Shown: positions 35,683 through 44,332, numbered from the stretch's first letter. The stretch is DNA of 64,000 nucleotides from JAGOUU01 sp964387745 (GCA_964387745.1 CAYLXL010000004.1:1-64000), one strand, 5' to 3'. Notes: generated from the sequence alone by a model not told the origin. Numbers and translations are program-made.

Positions 35683-38334
35683 ATGGGGTTAAATCCAGAT
35701 CAAGAAAAAGTGGTTCGTGATCTTATTAATCAGGGAGTTGATAAGGCACACAAAGATTTTATTCAGAGTTCTAGGCCTCAACATCATTTACCAGCTTTTA
35801 TAGACGAGCAATTAAAAATTATTAAAGATAAAGTATTAGATTTATGTGTAAAGCACTCTGAGTTGAGAGGTGTTGATGACCTTCATTTTAATGATTTTAT
35901 AGATGAAGAACTTGGCACGATACAGAGAAGTCTATTATTCAATCAAGTAACAGCTCCTGGTGGTCGTAATTCAGGGGCGAGCTTAGCTTCTCGTCCTGTC
36001 GAAAGTGGAGGAGGTGCTGCGGCAACCCCAGCAGCCGTGTTGGATCCTAGCTCACGTCCAGATCAAAGAGGGGGAGGTGCAGCAGCACTACTAGATGCAC
36101 CTATCAATGAAGCATGGGTAACTGAACAACCGCTAGGGATAGGGTTAGACTGGGAGCAAGGGGGGGTAGTTAAAGAACTATTTGAGGCGCGTTTTGAACA
36201 AGAACTTAGATCTATTCAAGAACGTTTAGAAAATCAAGATTCTGAGCTTTTGGAAAAGCTAAAGAACCGTAAGGCTTTCATAGACGAGACAAAAGAAAAA
36301 ATTAAACAAGATGTTATAAGAGATAGTAAGAGTGAGCCTAAGTTAAGGGACTGTAGATATGATGATATGGCTCATCACATTGATATCGAACTTTCAGTCG
36401 TTGACAGGGATATAAGATTGCAAAAGGCTATAACCTTGCCTGGTGGTAATCCTATTCCACGGGCTGGCTTACCATTTGAGGTAAGAGTAGCAGCAGCACC
36501 AGACGCACTTATCCAACCGCCAGGGATCGGGTTAAAATCCGATCAAGAGAGTTTAGTTAAAAGTTTTGTATTTGCGCGTTTTCAGAGAGAACGTAAATCT
36601 ATTCAAGCGCGCCTAGCAAACCAAGATCCTGAGCTTTTGGAAAAGCTAAAGAACCGTCAGGCTTTCATAGACGAGACAAAAGCAAAGATTAAAGAAGATG
36701 TTATAAGTGATTGTTATAAACACTCTAGGTTAATGCAATGCAGAATTGATATTCTAATTTATTACATAGATATGCAATTTTCACTCTACAAGAGCGATGA
36801 ATTTATCTTGCCTGCTGGTAATAGTATTCCAAGAGCCGACTTACACCTTGAGGTAAGAGGGGGAGGTGCAGCACCAGACGCACCTACCCAACCACAAGGA
36901 ACACCACAACCGGCAGGGTTAAACGAGCAACAGCAGCGTAAAATTCGTGAGGTAATGAAAAAATTCATTGATCATGAAAAACGAGTGTTCGCGCAAATGA
37001 CTAATCCAAACTCAAAAGCACCTCAACCTGTTAGCCCTGATTTTCTGAAATCGAAAATGGAAGAAATTGAAAAAACACTTATGAGTTCATGGAGACGATT
37101 GGATGAATTCAAAGATGTTGTTGTTGATGAAAAAGATGTTGAGGAGTTTATAAAGGCTGAGTTTAAGAATCAAATGCGAGAAATTCAACAAGAGATAGCA
37201 GCTCAGTTAGAGATGCATCGTGAACACATTTCTCCAGGTGCTAGCCCAGGTCCAGATCAAAGAGGGGGAGGTGCTGCTGCTGCACCAGTAGCTGCCGTGT
37301 TGGATCCTGCCCCACGTCCGGATCAAAGAGGGGGAGGGGCTGCAGCAGCACCAGCAGCTGCGGCAGGTCCTGAAGAGGAGTTGCGTGAGCCGGATGTGAA
37401 TCTGAGTGTTGAGCAGAGGTTCGAACTTAGAGCACTATTTTCAATGGATGCCCCTGAAATTATGGGGACTAGAGAATTCTCACAATTACTACCTGCGGCT
37501 TTAGGTGCTTCACCTCAGGCGGCTTTAGCTTCACAATTACCAGACGCACTTCTAGCTAGGTGCATACTAAATATTGAGTCGCATTTACGATCTTCTGACC
37601 GACAATATTCAAGAAATGTAGCTGGGATACCAGAAGAGATCAGAGTACACATTGATAGTATCCGAGAATGCTATCGTGAGCTTTTTCCTACAGAACTTCT
37701 GAGGCATGATTTTGCAGTAAAGAAATTGAATTTAAATAAGAGAAGAGATCCTGGACAGCTTGATGTTACTGATGAAGATGTGCGTAAATATCTTCATTAT
37801 CTAATTAAAGTAAAAATAAAGGCTGCTATACAAAATGCAAACGAATTAGGCGTGTCTTTCGAAGAAATTCAAGCAGTATTACCTGCTGCGGCTGCGGCTG
37901 AATCATCAGAAGGCGATGGGGTTGAACAAGAACAAGAACCAGATAGAATTTCTGATGAATATATGTCGAGAATACAAGTTTATGCAGGGGCGCAAAGTTG
38001 CCACAATGTAACAGCGAGAGGTAGCGTAGAACTTGTTTTTTCAGACGAGACCGCCGCAGCTTCAGGACTTCAAAAATTAAGAGGTTTGACAGGCCGAGAT
38101 CGTGGTTTAATCCGTACAGGCATGAGTATAACAATTCCAAGAGAACATGTAGAAACATTAGCGGATAGGATTAGCTGGATTCAAGAAGGAATACTTCGTC
38201 GTTTAGAACGACCTTTGGGAGAAGATGGGGGGAGAGCTCGGCGAAGAGTACATGTTGTTCGTGATCCGCAAGCATTTTTACAGCTCCTTGAACGGCTTCG
38301 CAGGGCAGACCCTCATCGGCCTAGGCATCGGTGA
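35683..38334 (+). CDS. Large modular repeat protein with GGGAAA linkers, unknown function
   Basis: This 883-residue protein belongs to no family I recognise. It is built of helical modules beginning near residues 2, 151, 280, 411 and 572, usually opening with a short L-N/G-x-x-Q-x-x-x-V pattern followed by FIDE-type helices. Modules 2 and 3 are near copies (EKLKNR-AFIDETK). They are joined by Ala/Gly/Pro linkers containing PDQRGGGAAA at 126, 524 and 546 and shorter forms at 109 and 392. Residues about 758-838 form a mixed alpha/beta end domain shared with the next gene, followed by an Arg-rich tail. No signal peptide or membrane segment is visible. It could be a secreted effector or a cytoplasmic scaffold; neither is shown. 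Confidence 0.75.
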   Translation: MGLNPDQEKVVRDLINQGVDKAHKDFIQSSRPQHHLPAFIDEQLKIIKDKVLDLCVKHSELRGVDDLHFNDFIDEELGTIQRSLLFNQVTAPGGRNSGASLASRPVESGGGAAATPAAVLDPSSRPDQRGGGAAALLDAPINEAWVTEQPLGIGLDWEQGGVVKELFEARFEQELRSIQERLENQDSELLEKLKNRKAFIDETKEKIKQDVIRDSKSEPKLRDCRYDDMAHHIDIELSVVDRDIRLQKAITLPGGNPIPRAGLPFEVRVAAAPDALIQPPGIGLKSDQESLVKSFVFARFQRERKSIQARLANQDPELLEKLKNRQAFIDETKAKIKEDVISDCYKHSRLMQCRIDILIYYIDMQFSLYKSDEFILPAGNSIPRADLHLEVRGGGAAPDAPTQPQGTPQPAGLNEQQQRKIREVMKKFIDHEKRVFAQMTNPNSKAPQPVSPDFLKSKMEEIEKTLMSSWRRLDEFKDVVVDEKDVEEFIKAEFKNQMREIQQEIAAQLEMHREHISPGASPGPDQRGGGAAAAPVAAVLDPAPRPDQRGGGAAAAPAAAAGPEEELREPDVNLSVEQRFELRALFSMDAPEIMGTREFSQLLPAALGASPQAALASQLPDALLARCILNIESHLRSSDRQYSRNVAGIPEEIRVHIDSIRECYRELFPTELLRHDFAVKKLNLNKRRDPGQLDVTDEDVRKYLHYLIKVKIKAAIQNANELGVSFEEIQAVLPAAAAAESSEGDGVEQEQEPDRISDEYMSRIQVYAGAQSCHNVTARGSVELVFSDETAAASGLQKLRGLTGRDRGLIRTGMSITIPREHVETLADRISWIQEGILRRLERPLGEDGGRARRRVHVVRDPQAFLQLLERLRRADPHRPRHR
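36058..36090 (+). repeat. Coding linker repeat, copy 1 (PDQRGGGAAA)
   Basis: The DNA ccagatcaaagagggggagg followed by GC-rich Ala codons recurs in frame at 36058, 37252, 37318, 38698 and, in diverged form, at 39136 and 39532. It is G-rich and unlike the surrounding AT-rich codons, so it stands out as a conserved DNA unit rather than only a conserved peptide. Confidence 0.9.
36133..36906 (+). repeat. Tandem duplication of a 387-bp module inside the 883-aa gene
   Basis: Residues 151-279 and 280-408 are homologous units offset by exactly 387 bp. The core, 36238-36318 against 36625-36705, differs at only about six of 81 bases, showing a recent in-frame duplication; the flanking parts are more diverged. 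Confidence 0.85.
37252..37353 (+). repeat. Coding linker repeat, copies 2 and 3
   Basis: Two copies of the PDQRGGGAAA-coding unit lie at 37252-37287 and 37318-37353, 66 bp apart, separated by a segment encoding APVAAVLDPAPR. A similar VLDP segment precedes copy 1, so the repeated unit is longer than the ten-residue core. Confidence 0.88.
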
Positions 38335-38376
38335 TAATTACAACTTAATAGAAATTATTATATAGAGGGCAATATC

Positions 38377-39870
38377 ATGCCATTAACAGATGAGCAAAAG
38401 CCTATTGTTAAAGAAATTATTCGTGCACATTTTGAAGAAGTTCGTCGAGGTCGAGTTAATGTATTTAAAAACGTTGCTTTATTTATAGCCTACGAAATAC
38501 CAGGTATTGAAAAAAAAGTTATGGCGTCAATTGAAGGGCATCCTGCGTTGCAAGATGTTCATTTCAGCTATGAGCTTAGAGTCCACATACACGATGAATT
38601 GGTTGCATGCTTAATGGAGCAACTATCCATTATTGATCCTCAACTAGGGCCATTGTCACCCACACCTCACAGTATTACTCCCGGAGCGGGTTCACCTCCA
38701 GATCAAAGAGGGGGAGGGGCTGCTGCGGCAGCACCACTTGACACGTCTATTCCTATTCGAATAATTCTAGAACCGCTAGGGATAAATGGACAGCAACAGT
38801 TGGTAATTGATCATTGTATTAAAGAGCAAATAAAAAATCTAAAACTTCAACCTAGATCTACATCTTTAGAAGAATATGTCGACAAGAAAATAAAAGAAAT
38901 TGAAATACACATTATGAGCCAATGGGAAGGCTGGGATGAATTCAAAGGCTTGAATGTTGATAAAAATCAAGTTGAAAAGTATGTAAAGGGTGAGCTTGAT
39001 TCACAATGGATTAGGAAACAAATTAAAGATAGGCTGGAAGATCTTGACAGACGGCTACAAGGTGCATTGGAATATTTTGTCAGACGACTTCCACAAGGTG
39101 TAGATGATGGGGCTCAGGTTGGTAGATTATCTTCAGAGCAAAGAGGGGCAGGCGCTGCTGCGACCCCAGCAGCTGATGAGGTGGAACAGCAAGAGGTAAA
39201 GATCAGGCTTTTTGAATTATACGATGGTATTTATAGAATTAAGGCTGCATTTTTTATTAGACAATTCAAAGATCCCTTAAAAGCATCGGAAGTATTAAAG
39301 GACCTAGAGTCTCACGTAAAACGGGTAATAGAAGATATTCAAAAAGAAGTTATGGCACAATGGAAAGAAATATATGGGGCTACCGATCCTGATAAATTAT
39401 TAGTAATTGAAAATTACGTAGCTAAACTAATTATCAAAACTAATCCGCAACAAAAACTTTTAGATCGGGTGAAAAAATTGGAACAGCAACAAGCTATCGT
39501 TAATAGAGCTCAGGTTGGTGGATTATCTTCAGATCAAAGAGGCGGAGGGGCTGCTGCACCTCGAGACGCTGCTGCTGAGCTACCTATAGTTCAAGATTTT
39601 GATAAGGATATGAAAATAATTCTAGCTTATACAGGTGCAACAAGATGGGAAACGAGCTATGAAATAACGTCGGAAGATGCAGTAAAAATTGTTTTTTCAA
39701 AAAGCAGTGACGTAGTTTCAGGATTGGATAAATTAAAAAGTTTGACAGATAGAGCTGCTCATTTAACCATAACAGACTTGGCTATATCAATACCAACAGA
39801 ACATATACAATCACTAGCGCACATGATTGAATCGGTTCAGCGAGGAGATCGGCCTAGGTATCGTCAATAA
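38377..39870 (+). CDS. Modular repeat protein, paralogue of the upstream 883-aa gene
   Basis: This 497-residue protein starts 42 bp after the previous gene with a similar leader (GAGGG-CAATATC before ATG). It has helical modules near residues 2, 134 and 272, linkers SPPDQRGGGAAAAA at 106, a diverged SEQRGAGAAA at 253, and SDQRGGGAAA at 385. The C-terminal domain (about 408-488, IPTEHIQSLAHMIESVQ) aligns with IPREHVETLADRISWIQ of the neighbour, and both end in a D-x-x-R-x-R tail. No signal peptide or catalytic motif is seen. The two genes are probably co-transcribed and may act together. Confidence 0.75.
   Translation: MPLTDEQKPIVKEIIRAHFEEVRRGRVNVFKNVALFIAYEIPGIEKKVMASIEGHPALQDVHFSYELRVHIHDELVACLMEQLSIIDPQLGPLSPTPHSITPGAGSPPDQRGGGAAAAAPLDTSIPIRIILEPLGINGQQQLVIDHCIKEQIKNLKLQPRSTSLEEYVDKKIKEIEIHIMSQWEGWDEFKGLNVDKNQVEKYVKGELDSQWIRKQIKDRLEDLDRRLQGALEYFVRRLPQGVDDGAQVGRLSSEQRGAGAAATPAADEVEQQEVKIRLFELYDGIYRIKAAFFIRQFKDPLKASEVLKDLESHVKRVIEDIQKEVMAQWKEIYGATDPDKLLVIENYVAKLIIKTNPQQKLLDRVKKLEQQQAIVNRAQVGGLSSDQRGGGAAAPRDAAAELPIVQDFDKDMKIILAYTGATRWETSYEITSEDAVKIVFSKSSDVVSGLDKLKSLTDRAAHLTITDLAISIPTEHIQSLAHMIESVQRGDRPRYRQ
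38698..38736 (+). repeat. Coding linker repeat, copy 4
   Basis: The same unit ccagatcaaagagggggagg appears in the second gene with an extended Ala run. It is identical over 20 bases to copies 1 and 2 in the first gene although the flanking modules are strongly diverged, suggesting gene conversion or transfer of the linker itself. Confidence 0.9.
39532..39564 (+). repeat. Coding linker repeat, copy 5
   Basis: gatcaaagaggcggaggggc followed by Ala codons is one G-to-C change from the standard unit in the G-run; it precedes the shared C-terminal domain. A more diverged copy lies at 39136. Confidence 0.85.
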
Positions 39871-40036
39871 TCATAACTTATTATTTGCTACCCGCGAATA
39901 ATAGAATGGTTATCTTAACCTTTAAGTTTCGAAATGATTTCTCTAATAGCAGAGTTTAATAAGGCAGGGTTGTTTTATAATTACTAGTATCGTATAGTCG
40001 AATAGTGAATTATTATACTTTAACAAGGAGATGTTT

Positions 40037-40297
40037 ATGAGTGAAGAATTCCCAACTAGGTTTGTCGTCGGATCATTTTTAACACCGTTAGCGTTGCTAA
40101 CCTTTCCAATATCTTTACCTATTTTGGCTGGGTACATGGCTCTAAGGCACAATGCTGAGAGGTTCGATAGCCAACCAAGTTATAGTAGAGGTGCTTTTTT
40201 TTCACATTCATACCAAAATGGATTCGGTGGAGCGGGTCCGCATTTAGGAATGCCGTCCTACGGGTTTATGAGCTCAATGCGATCTAGATTTTATTAA
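40037..40297 (+). CDS. Small membrane protein with Gly/Ser/Tyr-rich tail, unknown function
   Basis: This 86-residue protein has an AAGGAG ribosome site seven bases before ATG 40037, so that is a better start than ATG 40031. Residues about 8-34 are hydrophobic (VVGSFLTPLALLTFPISLPI), enough for one membrane helix or a hairpin, and the rest is rich in Ser, Gly, Tyr, Phe and Arg (for example HSYQNGFGGAGPHLG). No family is recognised. It is 166 bp after the repeat-protein pair on the same strand and may be independent. Confidence 0.65.
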   Translation: MSEEFPTRFVVGSFLTPLALLTFPISLPILAGYMALRHNAERFDSQPSYSRGAFFSHSYQNGFGGAGPHLGMPSYGFMSSMRSRFY

Positions 40298-40520
40298 GTA
40301 ATAGTACAATAAGCCTCTAGCTATAAAGTAAGTACAGTAAGTGTGCAGTAAGTATAGGGGCTTATCTTACGATATAAAGTACATTATAATCTGTCTAAAT
40401 TTTCATGCGACCCTACGACTAGCTAGTCTAATTTTTGACGTATGCGTCATAAAGTGAGGTTGTTAATTAATTCGTTATTCTGATAATATTGGTAATATTG
40501 ATATAACAAGGGGAATGCCA

Positions 40521-41987
40521 GTGCAGAGTAAGCATATTCATATTTTAGGTATTGCAGGTACATTTATGGCCGGTTTAGCTGCCATAGCTAAACAAATGGG
40601 CTATACAGTAACAGGTACAGATGCCAAGATTTACCCGCCGATGAGTGATATCTTAAGCAACAACCAAATCAATCCTATTGAAGGTTATGATAATCCTGAG
40701 AATTATAAATATTTAGATGAAGCTGATGTTATTATAATAGGCAACGCATTATCTCGTGGTAATGCCTGTGTTGAATATATCCTAGAGCAAAAGAAAAAAT
40801 TTATCTCTGGCCCGCAGTGGCTTTACGAGAATATTTTAAGGGATAAATGGGTTTTGGCTGTTTCAGGTACACATGGCAAAACAACAACTTCTAGCATGTT
40901 AGCTTGGGTTTTAGAATATAATAAATGCGACCCAAGTTTTCTTATAGGCGGCATGGCGAGTAATTTTAATGCTTCAGCTAGACTATCTCAGGGTAAGTAT
41001 TTTGTTATTGAAGCAGATGAATATGATACTGCTTTTTATGACAAGCGTCCTAAGTTTTTACATTACTTTCCGAATACTTTAATTCTCAATAATATTGAAT
41101 ATGATCATGCAGATATCTATCCTGATTTAAAGTCTATCGAAACGCAGTTTGGTTATCTATTACGTACAGTGCCAAAAACAGGTGGCTGCGTGATTGCGCC
41201 TCAAGAGATTCAAGATAAATTTATCAATCCTGATGCTACGATTTATAAAACAGGTGTGGGTGCTAAATTAGATTTAAATTTCAAATTTTTCAGCCTGAAT
41301 GACGCTGAAAATTTATCTCAAAATAATTTAATGGCCGCTAAATTACATAACTCTGACGGTAGTAGTTTCGACTGCTATTATGAAGGTAAATTACAAGGCA
41401 CTGTGGATTACAGCTTAGTCGGTCAGCACAATGTGAATAACTCTCTAGCTGTCATTTTAGCAGCACATAGTGTAGGCATAGCAATGCCTGATGCTATAAA
41501 AGCACTAAACAGTTTTAAGGGGGTTGCTAGACGTTTAGAAAAAAAAGCCCAATTACCGAATAATATTGTTATTTTTGATGACTTTGCGCATCATCCTACG
41601 GCAATCAAAACAACTCTAAACGGTCTAAAACAAAGATATGCTAATAGAATAGTAAAAGCTGTCGTTGACTTTTCTTCTTACAGCATGAAGTTTAAAGTAC
41701 ATAGCGATGAAGATTTTATTAATGCTCTTGAACAAGCAGATGTTGTTTATTTCTATCAAGATTCGGCTATGGGATGGGATTGTGCTGAATTATTAAATAA
41801 AATTAAAGCTAACAATCCAAACAAGTCTGGTTATTTATTCAAAACTAGTGACAGTCTTATTGAGCATTTATCTGAAAACTCTGAAGCAGGAGATGTTATT
41901 GTCTTTATGACCAAGAGTGCGTTTAATAAAAATATTCAATTATTGATTGATAATTGTTCAAAAAGAATCACCATTGGTGTTGATTAA
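40521..41987 (+). CDS. mpl: UDP-N-acetylmuramate:L-Ala-gamma-D-Glu-meso-DAP ligase
   Basis: This 488-residue Mur-family ligase reattaches recycled murein tripeptide to UDP-MurNAc. HIHILGIAGTFMAGLA is the N-terminal Mpl signature, SGTHGKTTTSSML the ATP loop, and FDDFAHHPTAIKTTL the C-terminal domain. The AAGGGG ribosome site is only one base from ATG 40515 but seven from GTG 40521, so I chose GTG. It fits with amgK/murU at the window end as part of cell-wall recycling. Confidence 0.92.
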   Translation: MQSKHIHILGIAGTFMAGLAAIAKQMGYTVTGTDAKIYPPMSDILSNNQINPIEGYDNPENYKYLDEADVIIIGNALSRGNACVEYILEQKKKFISGPQWLYENILRDKWVLAVSGTHGKTTTSSMLAWVLEYNKCDPSFLIGGMASNFNASARLSQGKYFVIEADEYDTAFYDKRPKFLHYFPNTLILNNIEYDHADIYPDLKSIETQFGYLLRTVPKTGGCVIAPQEIQDKFINPDATIYKTGVGAKLDLNFKFFSLNDAENLSQNNLMAAKLHNSDGSSFDCYYEGKLQGTVDYSLVGQHNVNNSLAVILAAHSVGIAMPDAIKALNSFKGVARRLEKKAQLPNNIVIFDDFAHHPTAIKTTLNGLKQRYANRIVKAVVDFSSYSMKFKVHSDEDFINALEQADVVYFYQDSAMGWDCAELLNKIKANNPNKSGYLFKTSDSLIEHLSENSEAGDVIVFMTKSAFNKNIQLLIDNCSKRITIGVD

Positions 41988-42322
41988 GTCCTGTAGATAT
42001 CGGTCAAGGCAGCTATGCTGTCGAACCTAGTCTATTACTAGATCCCTGCTCAGCGTTCATTCCGCTCACCTCTACAAGGGATGACAAGTGGCGGTTATTT
42101 AATGTGTTTGGTATAACTGCCTCAACTTATTGAGATGTTACGAAGGCTTGTCTAACATATTGATTCAAGGAAGTGATTGGAGCTTCGTTTCACATCGTAA
42201 TAATCACTGCTTGTGGTTATTCAAGCCCATAGAATCTGGCCGTATTTTATTTTTGCCGTATGGAACTTTTTCTGTAATTCATAATCAAACTAGTATGCTT
42301 TCCTAGAAAGAGTACGGTTGTT
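41988..42322. other. 335-bp non-coding stretch with a degenerate palindrome fragment
   Basis: Around 42050-42092 the sequence gatccctgctc...aagggatgaca resembles the arms of the 76-bp palindromic element but has lost most of the centre. No open frame or RNA gene was recognised in the rest. A weak TTTTCT-N17-TAGTAT promoter (42268-42296) could serve the phosphatase gene. Confidence 0.4.
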
Positions 42323-43531
42323 ATGCCTGTAGAATTATATAAACAAGGAGTTGAACTTAAAATACCTAAAAAAGAGGAAATTGTTAGATTAGCATCCGAC
42401 GCAGATTTAAAAGAACGTCGGAGGATGTCTGTACAAAATTTCAGAGTGGTCCCAATTTATATTAAGGGTAAGTTGATCAATTTTTTAGCATCAGGTAATC
42501 CTGCGGTATTTGTTTATGACAAACCGAGTAAAATAAAACATCATTGTATAATTAATGGTAAAGAGGAAGAAATCATTCAAGAACCAGTCTGTTTGGATAA
42601 AATGCAGACGTATTTCGAGATTATAGTCAAAGAAACTGGATGCAAGACATTAATTTCAGCCGATCAAAAAGATGATGGTGATAAATATAAGTTTTACAGA
42701 GAGCGTTGTGCTGCGATTGAGGCTGTTTGGGAGAATAATGATGGTTGTAAATGGAACTATTTTCGTTATCCAGATTACGTAGGTCTAGGTTTAAAAGACT
42801 TTGAAGATTATTATGAAATGATTAAAAAAGTAGTTATTGATGCAAATGAAAATGTTATAGCACAGCACTGCTATGCGGGGGCAGGAAGAACTGGAACATT
42901 ATTGGCTTCACTACAATTAAGAGAGATGATAGATAAGTTAAACTTGGAAGAGTTACAGAAGCTACAGAAAACATCTAAAGAGTATGTGTATATAAAGCAA
43001 GATGCAAGATTTAAAGATGAGAGGGATTATCCAGGCACGCCTTGTAGCAGACTAACAGCACAAGCGATTTGGTATGTAAGACAATTTGAACCATCAACAA
43101 GACGAACAATTCCGGGGTGTCGAGCTGTTGAAACAATAGGGCAAATGCAATCTTTAGAAGAATTAGAGAAGCATTTAGTTTCACAGAGAATAGTTTATTT
43201 GTTAAAACAACATAAAGAATATGAAACTAGACCGGCTACTCTAGGGTCAAAGAAGAGTGGTGTCGTTGATCCAATAGATAATACGCGTAGTATGGTAACA
43301 TCATTGAAAAGTATTTATGAGGCTCGTTCAGCTGCTGACTATGTAGCAAGGAGACGTGGAATGGAAGCTACAACAGAGGATCCATTTTGTGTAAAACAGT
43401 CTTCTGATAGTGGTATTGCCGATCATATAGTGGGTACAAGTGGCATGGTAGCAGCAAGGCGAGAGATTTTTGAAAGCTCGGTTGTTCAAGGACTTAAGGA
43501 AAAGCCACGCAACCTGAAACCTGGACGGTAG
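42323..43531 (+). CDS. Eukaryotic-type Cys phosphatase (dual-specificity / CDC14-like)
   Basis: This 402-residue protein carries the protein tyrosine phosphatase signature HCYAGAGRTGT, with nucleophile Cys183 and Arg189, and a candidate general acid Asp151 in FRYPDY, 32 residues earlier as expected. The loop is nearest to CDC14/dual-specificity enzymes. The first 90 residues and last 140 are not part of the catalytic fold. The C-terminal part has two related units, SGVVDPIDNTRSMVTSLKSI (312) and SGIADHIVGTSGMVAARREI (363). No signal peptide is seen. In host-associated gammaproteobacteria such proteins are often translocated effectors; that is inference here. Phosphoinositides are an alternative substrate. 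Confidence 0.8.
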   Translation: MPVELYKQGVELKIPKKEEIVRLASDADLKERRRMSVQNFRVVPIYIKGKLINFLASGNPAVFVYDKPSKIKHHCIINGKEEEIIQEPVCLDKMQTYFEIIVKETGCKTLISADQKDDGDKYKFYRERCAAIEAVWENNDGCKWNYFRYPDYVGLGLKDFEDYYEMIKKVVIDANENVIAQHCYAGAGRTGTLLASLQLREMIDKLNLEELQKLQKTSKEYVYIKQDARFKDERDYPGTPCSRLTAQAIWYVRQFEPSTRRTIPGCRAVETIGQMQSLEELEKHLVSQRIVYLLKQHKEYETRPATLGSKKSGVVDPIDNTRSMVTSLKSIYEARSAADYVARRRGMEATTEDPFCVKQSSDSGIADHIVGTSGMVAARREIFESSVVQGLKEKPRNLKPGR

Positions 43532-43552
43532 ATTAGCGGAGTTCTGCATTTA

Positions 43553-44332
43553 CTAAAAACAAACCAGCAAGAATACACCAAGCAAGATACGATAAACCAC
43601 AAACGGCATCACGCCTATCTTCTCAATAAACTTAATAAACAAGTTCATGCTGCATATAGCTACAATTGCAGAAACAACAAAGCCCATTAAATAATAATCT
43701 AATCTGATATTAATCAGACTAGGATCTTTATAAAGATCTAAACTTGTTTTAGCTGCTGACAATAAAATAATGGGGATCGATAATAAAAATGAAAACTCAG
43801 CTGCCACACGACGTGGTAAGCCTAAAAGTAAACCTGCAGTCATCGTGACGCCTAAGCGGGATGCTCCTGGGATCAGCGCTAAAGATTGTGCGAAGCCAAT
43901 TAATAGAGCTTGTTTATATGTAACCAAATGATAATTGCGTACGAGATTTTTTTCTTTTAGTTGCCCTAAGCCTAATAATAAACCAAAACAGATCGTACTT
44001 ATTCCAATAACTATGGCTGTCATATTAGCTGATCTTAAGTAGTCTTCGATAGGGCCACTACATAACAGAGCTGTTAGACCTGCAGGTATAGTTGCTAAAA
44101 CAATTTTTTGAGTAAGTGGATTCAAGGGATTAGCTAGGCTAAAAAATTCTTTACGGAAATATAATAATACTGCTGTCAGGGTTCCTAAATGCAAGATAAC
44201 ATCAAAGCTGATGCCTTGTTCTGGCCAGCCTACAAATAAGGGAATCAATAACAAATGCGCTGAACTTGAAACTGGAATAAATTCTGTGATGCCTTGGATG
44301 AAGGCTAGAACTATAGATTGCCATATACCCAT
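43553..44332 (-). CDS. uppP: Undecaprenyl-diphosphatase
   Basis: This 259-residue polytopic enzyme recycles undecaprenyl diphosphate to the monophosphate carrier for cell-wall synthesis. Family motifs: GITEFIPVSSSAHLLL, and PGASRLGVTMTAGLLLGL with the catalytic Arg. About eight membrane helices. It converges with the phosphatase gene across 21 bp. Length matches BacA/UppP. Confidence 0.95.
   Translation of the reverse strand: MGIWQSIVLAFIQGITEFIPVSSSAHLLLIPLFVGWPEQGISFDVILHLGTLTAVLLYFRKEFFSLANPLNPLTQKIVLATIPAGLTALLCSGPIEDYLRSANMTAIVIGISTICFGLLLGLGQLKEKNLVRNYHLVTYKQALLIGFAQSLALIPGASRLGVTMTAGLLLGLPRRVAAEFSFLLSIPIILLSAAKTSLDLYKDPSLINIRLDYYLMGFVVSAIVAICSMNLFIKFIEKIGVMPFVVYRILLGVFLLVCF

Noticed and set aside
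37826..38158. Minus-strand frame at the end of the 883-aa gene
   Set aside because: It is antisense to the C-terminal domain that is conserved in the paralogue, so the plus frame is the real one.
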